Positions 24,714-34,662 of a stretch of DNA of 64,000 bases are shown in pieces; within the stretch, counting starts at the first letter, position 1, and each line of letters starts with the position of its first letter. The stretch covers positions 434,001 to 498,000 of the forward strand of contig CANLYJ010000001.1 of NCBI GenBank assembly GCA_947495295.1, given 5' to 3'. A model generated the notes under the pieces. It was not told the origin of the DNA. It ran no database searches and saw only the letters and a list, made by a program, of their open reading frames with translations. The DNA comes from an uncultured Paracoccaceae bacterium (GTDB taxonomy: Bacteria > Pseudomonadota > Alphaproteobacteria > Rhodobacterales > Rhodobacteraceae). A program made the translations under genes and the position numbers.

Positions 24714-25502
24714 TTATTTTTCTACATCGTCCGACGAGGAGAGGAAACGGCTCTGAAACCCTTTAAATGACCAGCCACCCTTTTCGTTGATGTACTCAAG
24801 TACCCGAGTTCGAGCATCTGCCAAATCAGTGCTGTGAAGATGATGCGAAAGGATTGGCACCACAATATAATCAGGCTTTAGATTTGAGTTTGGTGGGCGG
24901 CCTGTTCGTGAATAATCGAACAAGTGAATTATCATCGCTCGAATGGTTAGCCAGTCAATTGCGGAATTTGCCAACTGGCGTGGTATCGTCTCCAAGTTCT
25001 CGTCGAATAGTGTGCTTTCAAGCCGTGATGTTTCCAACTGCCAGTGGGCCAGAATTAAGGACAGCCACGCTTGTGTTGGTGGGTCAGCAGCCTCAATGCA
25101 CTCCCGAATTTGTTGGATGTCCTCGCTTGGTATTCGCAAATTCTGAAATCGCTGCAATGCCTCTTCGCGGGGACCGTTTCGAAGTTCCGGAACGTCGAGT
25201 ACAGTCTCAAAACCACTTTCAGTTAACTTGTGCAGGCGAGAGAGCGAAAGAGGTAGGACGGACCTAGCCGCGATATGTTTTCGTTCCACCAATTCTCTTT
25301 GTTTGTCGAGGTTCAGTAAAACCCCTCCAATTGCAATTGCAGACGCAAGCAGGCTTACCAAGACAGTTAGCGCGTATGTCCCATACTTAACTGCCTGCTC
25401 GTGCCATCCAGAGCCAATTATTGCAAAAAACGCCATCCCGATCAGACAGCCTAGAAATGCAGCAAAAGCGATATTTTTTGTATAAAAGCCAATCTTGTTC
25501 AT
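24714..25502 (-). CDS. Hypothetical two-helix membrane protein
   Basis: Protein of 262 aa, no family recognised. Two transmembrane helices (about residues 10-30 and 43-65) are followed by a soluble cytoplasmic part that is helical, with a Trp-rich centre (TQAWLSLILAHWQLE). The ATG at 25502 (MNKIGFYTKN) is preferred to an upstream start that would read through the hairpin after rimO. The gene is visibly richer in A and T than its neighbours, which suggests acquisition from elsewhere. 24525-24713, on its 3' side, contains no gene I can support. Confidence 0.6.
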   Translation of the reverse strand: MNKIGFYTKNIAFAAFLGCLIGMAFFAIIGSGWHEQAVKYGTYALTVLVSLLASAIAIGGVLLNLDKQRELVERKHIAARSVLPLSLSRLHKLTESGFETVLDVPELRNGPREEALQRFQNLRIPSEDIQQIRECIEAADPPTQAWLSLILAHWQLETSRLESTLFDENLETIPRQLANSAIDWLTIRAMIIHLFDYSRTGRPPNSNLKPDYIVVPILSHHLHSTDLADARTRVLEYINEKGGWSFKGFQSRFLSSSDDVEK

Positions 25503-25549
25503 GCGAAATGGTACTCCAAAACAGATGGCATATTGCTTGGGCTCCGCCC

Positions 25550-25598
25550 CTCGCTTGGCGAAATGATCCCCCGGATCATTTCCGGGAAGCCAAGCGAG
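25550..25598. repeat. Inverted repeat at the end of rimO
   Basis: CTCGCTTGGC (25550-25559) and GCCAAGCGAG (25589-25598) enclose an inner GATCC-CCGGATC stem. The outer arm lies in the last rimO codons. No T-run follows on either strand, so it is an mRNA-end structure rather than a classical terminator. Confidence 0.6.
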
Positions 25599-26976
25599 CC
25601 CACAAATCATACTCCCCTGCCTCTTCGACCTCGACCTTCACTACATCCCCAACGGCCAACCCCTCAGCCCCTTCATCAATAAACAGGTTCCCGTCGATCT
25701 CTGGCGCGTCTGCCCATGTCCGGCAGGTGGCGATGCCGTCTTCGTCGATGTCGTCCACGATCACTTCCAGCGTCTTGCCGACCTTCGCCGCCAGCTTCGC
25801 TTCGGAGATGGCTTGCGCCTTGGCCATGAAGCGTTCCCACCGGTCCTGTTTGACCTCTTTGGCCACATGGTCGGGCAGGGCGTTGGACCGTGCCCCGTCC
25901 ACGTTTTCGTATTGAAAGCAGCCCACCCGATCCAGTTGCGCCTCGTCCAGCCAATCAAGCAGGTGCTGGAACTCGGCTTCCGTCTCGCCCGGATATCCCA
26001 CGATAAACGTCGACCGCAGGGTGATGTCCGGGCAGTCGGCCCGCCAGCGGGCGATTTCGTCCAGCGTTTTGGCCCCGGCGGCGGGGCGCGCCATGCGCCG
26101 CAACACGTCGGGGTGTGAATGCTGGAAGGGGATGTCGAGATAGGGCAACACGCCGTTTGCCGGGTCCGCCATGATCGGGATCAGGTCGCGCACATGGGGG
26201 TAGGGGTAGACGTAATGCAGCCGCACCCAGGCACCAAGGCTGCCCAATTCGCGGGTCAGGTCGGTGATGTGGCTGCGCACCTCGCCGCCCTTCCAAGGGT
26301 TCACATCGTATTTCCGGTCAAGCCCATAGGCAGACGTGTCCTGGCTGATCACCAGCAGTTCCTTGACCCCGGCCTGCACCAGCTTTTCCGCCTCGCGCAG
26401 TACGGCATGGGCCGGGCGTGATGCCAGTTTGCCGCGCATATCCGGGATGATGCAGAACTTGCATTTGTGGTTACAGCCTTCGGAAATCTTCAGATAGCTG
26501 TAGTGGCGCGGGGTCAGGCTGACGCCACTGCTGGGCAGCAGGTCGATGAACGGGTCGGGTGCGGGGGGCACATTGGCATGCACCGCATCGAGTACCTGTT
26601 CATATTGGTGTGGCCCTGTGACGGCGAGGATCTGCGGGTGATGTTCGCGGATATAATCGGGTTCGGCCCCCAGACAGCCGGTGACGATGACCTTGCCGTT
26701 TTCGGTCAGCGCCTCGCCAATGGCATCAAGGCTTTCGGCCTTGGCACTGTCCAGAAACCCGCATGTGTTGACGATGACGGCCTCTGCCCCTGCATAGTCG
26801 GGTGAGATGGCATAGCCCTCGGCCCGCAGCCGGGTCAGGATACGCTCACTATCAACCAGCGCCTTTGGGCAGCCAAGAGAGACCATGCCGATGGTCGGCT
26901 GGCCGTCGCGTTTGGGTTCGGTGATCTGCGGTTTTGGCGCGAGGTCGGGGCGAAGATTTGGCGGGTTCTGGGTCAT
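25576..26976 (-). CDS. rimO: Ribosomal protein S12 methylthiotransferase RimO
   Basis: Radical-SAM methylthiotransferase of 466 aa that modifies the conserved aspartate of ribosomal protein S12. The N-terminal MTTase domain has [12 protein letters not shown] and NTCGFLDSA; the radical-SAM cluster is CNHKCKFC (CxxxCxxC); a TRAM domain forms the C-terminus (about 400-466). The ATG at 26976 (MTQNPPN) gives the usual short N-terminal tail; the longer upstream reading is unlikely. It follows an ABC exporter gene on the same strand. Confidence 0.95.
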   Translation of the reverse strand: MTQNPPNLRPDLAPKPQITEPKRDGQPTIGMVSLGCPKALVDSERILTRLRAEGYAISPDYAGAEAVIVNTCGFLDSAKAESLDAIGEALTENGKVIVTGCLGAEPDYIREHHPQILAVTGPHQYEQVLDAVHANVPPAPDPFIDLLPSSGVSLTPRHYSYLKISEGCNHKCKFCIIPDMRGKLASRPAHAVLREAEKLVQAGVKELLVISQDTSAYGLDRKYDVNPWKGGEVRSHITDLTRELGSLGAWVRLHYVYPYPHVRDLIPIMADPANGVLPYLDIPFQHSHPDVLRRMARPAAGAKTLDEIARWRADCPDITLRSTFIVGYPGETEAEFQHLLDWLDEAQLDRVGCFQYENVDGARSNALPDHVAKEVKQDRWERFMAKAQAISEAKLAAKVGKTLEVIVDDIDEDGIATCRTWADAPEIDGNLFIDEGAEGLAVGDVVKVEVEEAGEYDLWARLASRK

Positions 26977-27117
26977 GCGCGGGGTGTAGCGGATGGGCGC
27001 GGCATTTGGAATGGGCGTTTGGCTTGGTGCAATTCCGGAGGACAGGGTCAATTCCCAAGGGGAAGGGCCGCCATTCAAACGACGGCCCCGTCAGTGTTCG
27101 ATCGCCTCACTTTGGGA

Positions 27118-28875
27118 CTAGCCCGCCAGCGTCTGACGCGCGCGCAGGGCGCGGTACAGACCGTTCTTGCGGGCCATAAGGTCTGCGGGCGTCCCGTCTT
27201 CGACAATCCGGCCCTGATCAAAGACCAAGATGCGGTCCATTCGCTCCACAGTCGCCAACCGGTGCGCGATAACCAATGTCGTGCGGCCCTCCATCAGCCT
27301 CTCTGCGGCTTGTGCCACCTTTGCCTCGGCCTCGGAATCGAGCGACGACGTGGCCTCATCCATGACCAGGACAGGGGCATCCGACAGAAATGCCCGCGCG
27401 ATGGCGACCCGCTGACGCTCACCGCCGGACAGTTTGACGCCCCTTTCGCCCACTTCAGTGCCAAACCCTTTGGGCAGGCGCTTGATGAAGTCGGCAGCCC
27501 CGGCGCGCGCCGCTGCGGCGCAGATATCCTGCATTGTTGCATCGGGGCGGGCATAGGCGATGTTTTCAGCAAGGGAACGATGAAACAGAACCGGTTCCTG
27601 CGGAACCAGCGCGATATGCCGGCGCAATGCGTGCAGTGGAACGCGGGCAATATCCACACCGCCCAGGGTGATTGCGCCGTCGGTCACCTCGTGAATCCGC
27701 TGGATCAGTTTCACGAATGTGGTTTTGCCCGACCCGGAACGGCCAACCAGCCCCACCTTCTGACCCGCCGGAATAGTGACATCCAAACCGGTGAAAAGCG
27801 GTGTGGCCGCCCCGGCATATCCATAGTGCACATGGTCAAATGCAAGTGCTGCAGCACGGGGCGGCAGGCCTGTTTCTGGCTGTCTGGCGACGGATTGCTC
27901 GCGGGGATCTGACATCAGATCGACCAGTTCCTCGGCATCGTTGACCGCCTTTTGCAAGCCGCGCACATGGTTTCCCATCTGGCGCAAATACCCGTCCAGC
28001 ATACCAAGCGCCGAAACCACAAATGCGATCTCGCCCGCATCGGCCAGATCGCGGGTATAGGCAAGCAGCGCGCCACCCAGAACCGCAGCCCGCAGCCCCC
28101 AGATTGTCATGTCCTGCGACAGGCCCGACCATGTCCCGCGCCGCCATGTGCGGCGCGTGCGGTGTGCCCATTTCGTCAGGACACCCGTCAGCCGCGCATC
28201 CTCGCGCAACTCGCCTGCATGGGCGCGCACGACGCCGTTGGATGTGATGGCGTCGGCCAATGCACCCGATACCCGGCTGTCCTGCGCGTTGGCCAAGCGG
28301 GCCGCCGGGGCCACCCAGAACAAAGTCAACGATAGGGAGAGTGCGAGAAAGACCACGGCACCGGCACCCGCGACAAGCCCGACCTCCCAGCGAAACGCCG
28401 TCAATGTTCCGATGGTCCCCAAAAGGATCAGCACAGAAGGCAACAGCGCCAGCAAAAGCAGATCACCCATATCGTCCAGGGCCCAGGCCCCGCGCGTGAT
28501 CTTGCGCACGGTTGATCCGGCAAAGGCATTTGCGTGCCAATCGGCAGGAAGGCGTTGCACATGTGCAAAAGCCTCGGCCTCGGCTGAACGCATAGTGGGA
28601 ATGGTCAGATCAATGATGAAAAAGTAGCTCAGGATCTTGGCTGCAATGGACAAGACCCCAAACGCCAATAGCGCAGCAAAGGCGCGCCAAGGCGTGTTTG
28701 CACCGGCGACCGCATCAACAAGCTGGCCCGTGATGACAGGCACAGCGATATCAGCAGCCGTTGAGATCAGGACCAGTGCCAAGATGATGGCAACTTTGCC
28801 GCTTTGGCGCATCCAGAGACGGAAAGTGAACGCAAAAACGCGCGCAAATGCGCCGTTTGTGGAAAAATGGGACAT
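27118..28875 (-). CDS. ABC exporter, fused permease-ATPase
   Basis: Half-size ABC exporter of 585 aa (MsbA/LmrA-like type): six transmembrane helices in residues about 1-320 and a C-terminal ATPase with Walker A GRSGSGKT, signature LSGGERQR and Walker B VLVMDEATSSLD. It would act as a homodimer exporting a lipid or drug-like substrate. It lacks the C39 or CLD domain of type-I secretion ATPases, and no HlyD or TolC partner is next to it, so it is unlikely to be the exporter of the neighbouring RTX protease. Confidence 0.92.
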   Translation of the reverse strand: MSHFSTNGAFARVFAFTFRLWMRQSGKVAIILALVLISTAADIAVPVITGQLVDAVAGANTPWRAFAALLAFGVLSIAAKILSYFFIIDLTIPTMRSAEAEAFAHVQRLPADWHANAFAGSTVRKITRGAWALDDMGDLLLLALLPSVLILLGTIGTLTAFRWEVGLVAGAGAVVFLALSLSLTLFWVAPAARLANAQDSRVSGALADAITSNGVVRAHAGELREDARLTGVLTKWAHRTRRTWRRGTWSGLSQDMTIWGLRAAVLGGALLAYTRDLADAGEIAFVVSALGMLDGYLRQMGNHVRGLQKAVNDAEELVDLMSDPREQSVARQPETGLPPRAAALAFDHVHYGYAGAATPLFTGLDVTIPAGQKVGLVGRSGSGKTTFVKLIQRIHEVTDGAITLGGVDIARVPLHALRRHIALVPQEPVLFHRSLAENIAYARPDATMQDICAAAARAGAADFIKRLPKGFGTEVGERGVKLSGGERQRVAIARAFLSDAPVLVMDEATSSLDSEAEAKVAQAAERLMEGRTTLVIAHRLATVERMDRILVFDQGRIVEDGTPADLMARKNGLYRALRARQTLAG

Positions 28876-29588
28876 GACAGTTTCGCAACCGGGTCGGCTG
28901 CGCCTTGCAACTAGTTGGAAAGGAGGTCCAGCACGGACCAGGGGATCTGAAATTCGGGCGCGGGACGCCGCAGAATTGTCAGGTCAGGGCGGCTCCGAAA
29001 CGGGAACGGCCCAAGAGGAGGCGATAAGCGATTGTCATGTACGTCCTCCTGGCAAGCTGTGTCATTGGAGTTGTCATAGTTGGCGGGCATATGGTCAGTC
29101 AAGAACAACTTGAATGGACGAGCAACCAAAGAAGCGCGCCATGGGGCCGGGGCGATGAGTGGCTTCCGTTCTGACCGGCGTCGGGATGCGCGGTACCCGG
29201 TGGTTGATCGCCCTTTGACGTTTCCCTGTTTGGGGCGCAAAACGACTCAGGGTTGAAAGATTTCAATGAAGAATCCCGGCGATCAGACTGGCCGCAAGAC
29301 AGCCTTTGGCTGGCTGTTTGGATCATGCAGTATCGATTCATTTTCAGCTCCGGTTCTGCCGTCAAAATCATCTCATCCGTTAAACTGAATGTTAAGTATC
29401 AGAATTTTATATGAAAAATATAAAGTCAGATTCTTGAATAAAGCCGTGGACATGTCTGGGTTCCCCTCGCATTATTAACGCAGGTGACAAGTTTCACAGG
29501 CAGCGCAGATAATGCCTGTTGGTAGTTGGCAGCACCGAAATCGTTCAATCTAAAATACTTAAGGTTGCACCATAGGGGGAATCCCGAC
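28876..29588. other. Gene-free region upstream of the RTX protease
   Basis: About 710 nt between divergent genes. The right third is unusually AT-rich (around 29380-29450, with TTATAT-GAAAA-ATATAA), consistent with a promoter/UP-element for the protease. A minus-strand frame at 28911-29090 (59 codons) has no ribosome site or recognised homologue and is not called. AGGGGGA at 29573-29580 is the ribosome site of the protease. Confidence 0.5.
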
Positions 29589-32500
29589 ATGCCGTCTCCA
29601 ATCCAAAACAACGTAGAATGGTGGCTGAATGACCAGACACCGGACAATCCATTTGGCAAGAGCGAGGACTACGACGCCTTCCTTGACTATCTGGGGGCCT
29701 TGCCCCGCAGCTTGACGCCAGAGATCGCGACAGAACCGCTGGTGATCAACGTTTCTGAACTGGCAAATCATCCCGATTATCTGGCCGCAGCAATTGGCGC
29801 ATTGCAAATGTGGGCCTCAGTCACGCCGCTTGAATTCGAAATCGTCGATGACGTGCCATTCGATCCTGACCTGCATTGGATGCAGGTGGTCAGCCCGGAA
29901 ATTGGCGAACCAAGCGATGGCAGCGCCTTTTCAAGCAATCGCTATGTCAGTGTTGGTCAACGGTTCCACGACACTGAACCCAATCTGACGGATATTGGCG
30001 GCTATGTGTTCGACACTTTCGTCCACGAATTTGGTCATGAATTTGGCCTGAACCACCCCGGCCTTTATAACTACAGCGGCCCCGGCGGTGTGCAGATCAA
30101 CTATCTGAACAACGCGACCTGGACATATGATCGCCAGCAATACAGCGTCATGTCCTATTTTGACGGGATTGATGTGGGTGAAGGCAGCCGTTGGTCCGCC
30201 GCGACGCCGATGATCGGCGATATAGAGGCAACCATTCGGCTCTATTTTTCGACTGTGGATGATGATGGTGTGCGGACCTATGAAACCATCAATCTGAACA
30301 CCGGCGACAATGTCTATGGGTTCAACAGTACGGAATATGGGTATGAGCTGACATCAACCGGTATGCAGCGCGATATCGGCTTTGTCATCCACGATACTGG
30401 CGGCACCGACACTGTCGACTTTTCCGGCTCTACGGCGGGCACAATCCTGGACCTGCGTGCCGGTCAGTTTTCCAGCGTCAATGGCCACAACAACAATGTG
30501 TCGATCTTTGCCGGGCATAACACTGATCAAACCGAGTACTACATCGAAAACGGTATCGGCAGCGGCCATGATGACGTCCTGATCGGCAATGACGGTAACA
30601 ACGTTCTGGATGGTCGTGCTGGCGGTGACCGGATGGCCGGTTATGGCGGTGATGATGTCTATTTTGTCGATTCCATCGACGATATCGTGCGTGAAGAAGC
30701 CGATGGCGGAAACGACACGGTGATCGTGCTGAACCGCGATCTCGATATTGGAGAGATCGAAAATGTCGAAAACATCATCTACGCTGATGGAACGATTTCC
30801 GCGCCAGACAACGGCGGCAGTGAAGCCCCACCCAGTGCGGGTGACAACACCCTGACCAGCATCATTTTCGGCGATGACACCAGCGAAGTGCTTGATGGCG
30901 GTGCCGGTGACGACACGATCTTTGGTCTGGGCGGTGATGACCTGATCATCGGTGGTCGTGATTCACTTGCCAGCCGCGACATCAACAACACAATCGCTAT
31001 CGCCGATCTTGAGGACCAGACAGAAAGCGATGATGGCAATGACACGCTTTATGGTGGTGATGGCAACGACACCATCCTTGGCGGTCAGGGGAATGATATC
31101 CTCGACGGTGGCAATGGTGATGACGTGATGAGCGGTCAGGACGGGGCTGATGTGTTTCGTGGCGGTGCCGGTAGCGATACGGTCGATTATAGCCGCGAAA
31201 GCCCGTTCCAACTGCTGGTCAATCTGGAAACCAACGTCGCCAGTGGCGGTACAGCTTCGGGTGATACGTTTTACAGCATCGAGAACCTGATCGGATCCGA
31301 CGACCGGATTGACCGCTTTGTCGGTAACGCTTCGGACAATCATTTCTGGGGCCAGGGTGGTGGTGATTATTTCACCGGCGGTGCTGGAAACGATATGCTG
31401 GACGGCGGTCGTGACGGTGACATTCTTTATGGCGAAGACGGCGATGACACGATCATCGGCGGTGCTGGTCAGGATTACATGAATGGTGGTGATGGGATCG
31501 ACACGGTTGTGTACGCTGGCAGCAATAGCGGCGTGACCGTCTATCTGGTCAATGGCACCGCCAGTGGCGGCGATGCGACTGGTCCGGCACAGATCGTCGG
31601 GCGCGGCACCGTCATCCGCAACGACATTCTGGCCGAAATCGAAAACGTGGTTGGATCGTTGCATGACGACCGGCTGATCGGTGACGATCAGGTCAATGAA
31701 CTGTCCGGTGGCGGGGGCGATGACACGCTGACCGGTGGTGGCGGCGGCGATATCCTGAATGGTGGTGCAGGCAGCGACACCGCAGATTACGCCGATGCCA
31801 CCAGCGGGGTCCGGCTGAACCTGCGACGTGATGGGTCCGAGGGCGATACCTATATCTCAATCGAAAACCTGTCTGGGTCTGGCTTTGATGATCGCATAAA
31901 AGGCGACCGGGCCGCCAATGTACTGATTGGGCAGGGCGGTGACGACGTGCTGCGTGGAGGCAGGGGTGATGACACCCTGCTTGGGGATTTTGTTGATCAG
32001 GGCGATACCCCGCCAGCACCGGGTATGGGCACGGGCTATGCCACGCTTGGACCCGATGCGACGAATAATGCGATTGCGACCGCATTCGACATCTCCAATA
32101 ACTTCTCGCTGACCGAAGACCCGGATATCTTTGATTCCACAACGGTCCTGCACACTACGGTCAACGCCACCGGTAATGGTTTGGGCGGGTATTACAGTAT
32201 CGATCTGGCAGCCGGGACGGTCATTTCGATCGATATCGACGGGATCGCCGACCCCAATGTCCATGACAGCTGGGTCAGGCTGCTTGACAGCAATGGTGAC
32301 ATTGTGGCCGAAAATGATGATGGCGGCGGCGATCCCGGGTCAACCAGCAACCGGGATTCCAGTACGGTCTTCGTCGTCGAGGAGACCGGCACCTACTACA
32401 TTCTGGAGGGCAGTTGGACGCCAGAATCGACCGAAGGTGGCTGGACGGAAGCCATTCCAGAAGGTTCAACCTACAAGCTGAACGTATCGGTAGAGTTCCC

Positions 32501-32930
32501 ACCGGCACCGGCCCAGCCGGGTGAGGCTGGCGAAGACCGACTGTTTGGTGGCCGGGGCAGCGACCTTTTGGATGGTGGTCTGGCAGCCGATATACTGACG
32601 GGTGGGGCTGGCGAAGATTCGTTCCGCTTTTCCACAGCGCTGGGTGACGGTAACGTGGACCGGATCAGGGATTTTGATGTCGATGATGATTTGATCCTGC
32701 TCGACAACCTCATCTTTACCGAGCTGGGCGGCGAGGGTGTTCTGTCTTTTGGCGCGTTCCACATGAGCGCGCGGGGCGAAAGCTTTGATGCGAATGATCG
32801 CATCATCTACGACACCGATGATGGCGTTCTGTCCTACGACCTGGACGGTTCGGGTGAGGCTGCGGCCGTTCAATTTGCCCAATTGGACATCGGTCTTGAT
32901 CTGTCGGCGGATGATTTCGTTATCGTTTGA
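29589..32930 (+). CDS. Serralysin-like RTX metalloprotease
   Basis: Large secreted protein of 1113 aa. The catalytic domain (about 1-240) has the zinc motif HEFGHEFGLNHP with H146, E147, H150 and H156, and the Met-turn VMSY (M188, Y190), as in M10B serralysins. Blocks of GGxGxDxxx calcium-binding nonapeptides follow (about 325-800), interrupted by a PPC-like beta-sandwich (about 830-975, LTEDPDIFD to NVSVEF), then a further RTX block and an M10-type C-terminal secretion domain ending DDFVIV. There is no N-terminal signal, as expected for type-I secretion. The ATG at 29589 has AGGGGGA upstream. No secretion ATPase, HlyD-like protein or inhibitor lies nearby. Confidence 0.92.
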   Translation: MPSPIQNNVEWWLNDQTPDNPFGKSEDYDAFLDYLGALPRSLTPEIATEPLVINVSELANHPDYLAAAIGALQMWASVTPLEFEIVDDVPFDPDLHWMQVVSPEIGEPSDGSAFSSNRYVSVGQRFHDTEPNLTDIGGYVFDTFVHEFGHEFGLNHPGLYNYSGPGGVQINYLNNATWTYDRQQYSVMSYFDGIDVGEGSRWSAATPMIGDIEATIRLYFSTVDDDGVRTYETINLNTGDNVYGFNSTEYGYELTSTGMQRDIGFVIHDTGGTDTVDFSGSTAGTILDLRAGQFSSVNGHNNNVSIFAGHNTDQTEYYIENGIGSGHDDVLIGNDGNNVLDGRAGGDRMAGYGGDDVYFVDSIDDIVREEADGGNDTVIVLNRDLDIGEIENVENIIYADGTISAPDNGGSEAPPSAGDNTLTSIIFGDDTSEVLDGGAGDDTIFGLGGDDLIIGGRDSLASRDINNTIAIADLEDQTESDDGNDTLYGGDGNDTILGGQGNDILDGGNGDDVMSGQDGADVFRGGAGSDTVDYSRESPFQLLVNLETNVASGGTASGDTFYSIENLIGSDDRIDRFVGNASDNHFWGQGGGDYFTGGAGNDMLDGGRDGDILYGEDGDDTIIGGAGQDYMNGGDGIDTVVYAGSNSGVTVYLVNGTASGGDATGPAQIVGRGTVIRNDILAEIENVVGSLHDDRLIGDDQVNELSGGGGDDTLTGGGGGDILNGGAGSDTADYADATSGVRLNLRRDGSEGDTYISIENLSGSGFDDRIKGDRAANVLIGQGGDDVLRGGRGDDTLLGDFVDQGDTPPAPGMGTGYATLGPDATNNAIATAFDISNNFSLTEDPDIFDSTTVLHTTVNATGNGLGGYYSIDLAAGTVISIDIDGIADPNVHDSWVRLLDSNGDIVAENDDGGGDPGSTSNRDSSTVFVVEETGTYYILEGSWTPESTEGGWTEAIPEGSTYKLNVSVEFPPAPAQPGEAGEDRLFGGRGSDLLDGGLAADILTGGAGEDSFRFSTALGDGNVDRIRDFDVDDDLILLDNLIFTELGGEGVLSFGAFHMSARGESFDANDRIIYDTDDGVLSYDLDGSGEAAAVQFAQLDIGLDLSADDFVIV

Positions 32931-33033
32931 TGCCGGTCTGCAGGGAGGCTTCCGAGCCTCCCTTTCCAGATATTTGTGATCAGTCGGCATGCGATGCCGA
33001 CAAGCGAAACATCAAAACAGAGGAGATCTGCTG

Positions 33034-33417
33034 ATGAAAAAACCCATACTGGCAATGGCAGCCGCCGCCTTCCTGGCCCCCGCTGCGGCCCCGGCACAAT
33101 CAACGGAAATTCGCGGTGAAGTCGTTTTCGAAGACGGCAGCGCCATCCCAAAAGGACAAATCGAGATATATCTGGAGGATGCGGCGGTGCAACATGACGC
33201 GCAGTCTCATCCCGCGAAAACCCATGTCAAAAGCGACGGTGGTTCCAAGATGATGGTCTTTTCGATTTCGTCGGATGGCCATCAGGACCTGACCGCATCG
33301 ACATTGCAGGTTATCGCGCGCCTTGAGCGGGCAGATGGCTGGATGCTCGCGCGGGGCAGTGCAAAGCCTGAACCTGGCTCCACAATCCGCATCACCCTCA
33401 ACAGGGTGATGTATTGA
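33034..33417 (+). CDS. Small secreted YbaY-like protein
   Basis: Protein of 127 aa with a Sec signal peptide (MKKPILAMAAAAFLAPAAAPAQ, cleavage after about residue 22) and one small beta-rich domain containing GEVVFEDGSAIPKGQIEIYL and a later VIARLERADGWMLARGSA stretch that resembles YbaY/META-type lipoprotein domains. No lipobox. The ATG at 33034 is preceded by GAGGAG. It follows the protease by about 100 nt on the same strand and may be co-expressed; serralysin inhibitors sit in this position in other bacteria, but I see no specific inhibitor signature. 33418-33598 holds nothing I can identify. Confidence 0.65.
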   Translation: MKKPILAMAAAAFLAPAAAPAQSTEIRGEVVFEDGSAIPKGQIEIYLEDAAVQHDAQSHPAKTHVKSDGGSKMMVFSISSDGHQDLTASTLQVIARLERADGWMLARGSAKPEPGSTIRITLNRVMY

Positions 33418-33598
33418 ACGTGTGGGTCCTGACCTTAGATGATTTGCAACGCAAACGAGATCGCGTAAATGCTGACGAAACACAATCACATCTTGGGTTT
33501 CCACGCCAGAGGGTCATCTTAATTCCGATCCACCGGATGCAAGGACTGAACACTCGGCCACGCCGTGATCCAATACCGTGCCTTGTCGGTGATACCCG

Positions 33599-34564
33599 TT
33601 AGAAATCGACCGCGATAGCGACGCCTTTCTGGACAGCCAGGTCAACGATGGATGATGCAACTGCGAGGTCCTGCAACCCAACGCCAGTACCGTCAAAAAG
33701 CGTGATCTCATCATCGCGGGTCCGGCCGGGATGCTTACCATTGATGACCGCACCGATCTCGTGGATATCCTCGCGGCGTTTCAGACCTGCCCCAACGGCA
33801 TGCTGCGCCTCGCCAAGTGTCACGGATTGGGCCACCTCATCGGTGAACACGGTCGCATTGACCACCAGGTCTGTTTCACATTCCTGTTTGCCGATAGTGT
33901 CGGTGCCCATGCAGGCCACGTGGGTGCCTGGGCTGATATGGGCCGCCCCGAAAATGGGTGAAAAAACCGAGGTGATCGAGATCACAACATCCGCCGCGAC
34001 CATCCCATCCAGGCTGACTTCTTCGAACGGCACGCCCGCTTCCTGCGCAACCTCGGCCAGACCGGGCAGCATTTCGGGGTGGTAGTTCCAGCCAATGACC
34101 TTTTCAAACTGATGGGTTTCCAAGGCGGCCCGCAACTGGAACTTCGCCTGATGGCCCGCGCCGATCATGCCCATGACTTTTGCGTCCTTGCGGGCCAGGT
34201 GTTTGATCGACACGGATGAGGCGGCGGCGGTGCGCAAGGCCGTCAGTAAGTTGCCCCCGACCATGGCCGCAACTTTGCCGGTGTCTGGGTCAAACAGAAA
34301 CACGGTGGATTGGTGGTTGATCAGCCCGCGCCGCTCCATGTTATGCGGCCAATACCCGCCTGCCTTCAGGCCCAGTGACATGCCCTTGCCATCAAACCCG
34401 CCTTTGAAACCATAAAGCGCCTCTTCACGGCCAATCGCCTCGCGGATGACCGGGAAGTTATAGGCATTACCGGCGGACATGGCGGCAAAGACCTGTTCGA
34501 CGGCGGTAAAGGCGTCGGCGCGTGTCAAAATATCCGCAATCGCGGCTTCGGGGACGATGATCAT
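33599..34564 (-). CDS. bhcD: Iminosuccinate reductase (BhcD)
   Basis: NAD(P)H-dependent enzyme of 321 aa in the ornithine cyclodeaminase/mu-crystallin family. In the beta-hydroxyaspartate cycle it reduces iminosuccinate to aspartate. Family marks include GGNLLTALRTAAASS, MIGAGHQAKFQLRA (Rossmann glycine motif) and ACMGTDTIGKQE. It is the last gene of the bhcABCD row, separated from bhcC by a REP-like pair. Family alone would only say ornithine cyclodeaminase-like; the specific call rests on the full bhc gene order. Confidence 0.9.
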   Translation of the reverse strand: MIIVPEAAIADILTRADAFTAVEQVFAAMSAGNAYNFPVIREAIGREEALYGFKGGFDGKGMSLGLKAGGYWPHNMERRGLINHQSTVFLFDPDTGKVAAMVGGNLLTALRTAAASSVSIKHLARKDAKVMGMIGAGHQAKFQLRAALETHQFEKVIGWNYHPEMLPGLAEVAQEAGVPFEEVSLDGMVAADVVISITSVFSPIFGAAHISPGTHVACMGTDTIGKQECETDLVVNATVFTDEVAQSVTLGEAQHAVGAGLKRREDIHEIGAVINGKHPGRTRDDEITLFDGTGVGLQDLAVASSIVDLAVQKGVAIAVDF

Positions 34565-34593
34565 GATAGGTCTTTCGGTGTTAACTGCAACGC

Positions 34594-34653
34594 GTCCCGG
34601 GCTTGACCCGGGACCTCGTGGTTGACGTGGAGGCCCCGGGTCAAGCCCGGGGC
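34594..34653. repeat. Paired REP-like palindromes, copy C
   Basis: Palindromes at 34594-34617 (GTCCCGGGCTTGACCCGGGA...) and 34630-34653 (GAGGCCCCGGGTCAAGCCCG...) between bhcC and bhcD. Same element as at 5356-5422 and 11916-11984 but with the halves in reversed order. It may uncouple bhcD expression from bhcABC. Confidence 0.8.
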
Positions 34654-34662
34654 GGGTTCACA

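Noticed and set aside
27118..28875. Type-I secretion ATPase for the RTX protease
   Set aside because: It lacks the N-terminal peptidase-like domain, is transcribed divergently, and no HlyD or TolC genes are near.
28911..29090. 59-codon minus-strand frame upstream of the ABC exporter
   Set aside because: No ribosome site, no hydrophobic or domain signal, no recognised homologue.
30570..31960. Possible tandem DNA repeat array or CRISPR
   Set aside because: The repeated GGTGGTGATGAC-like words are codons of RTX nonapeptides within one long gene; there are no uniform spacers.
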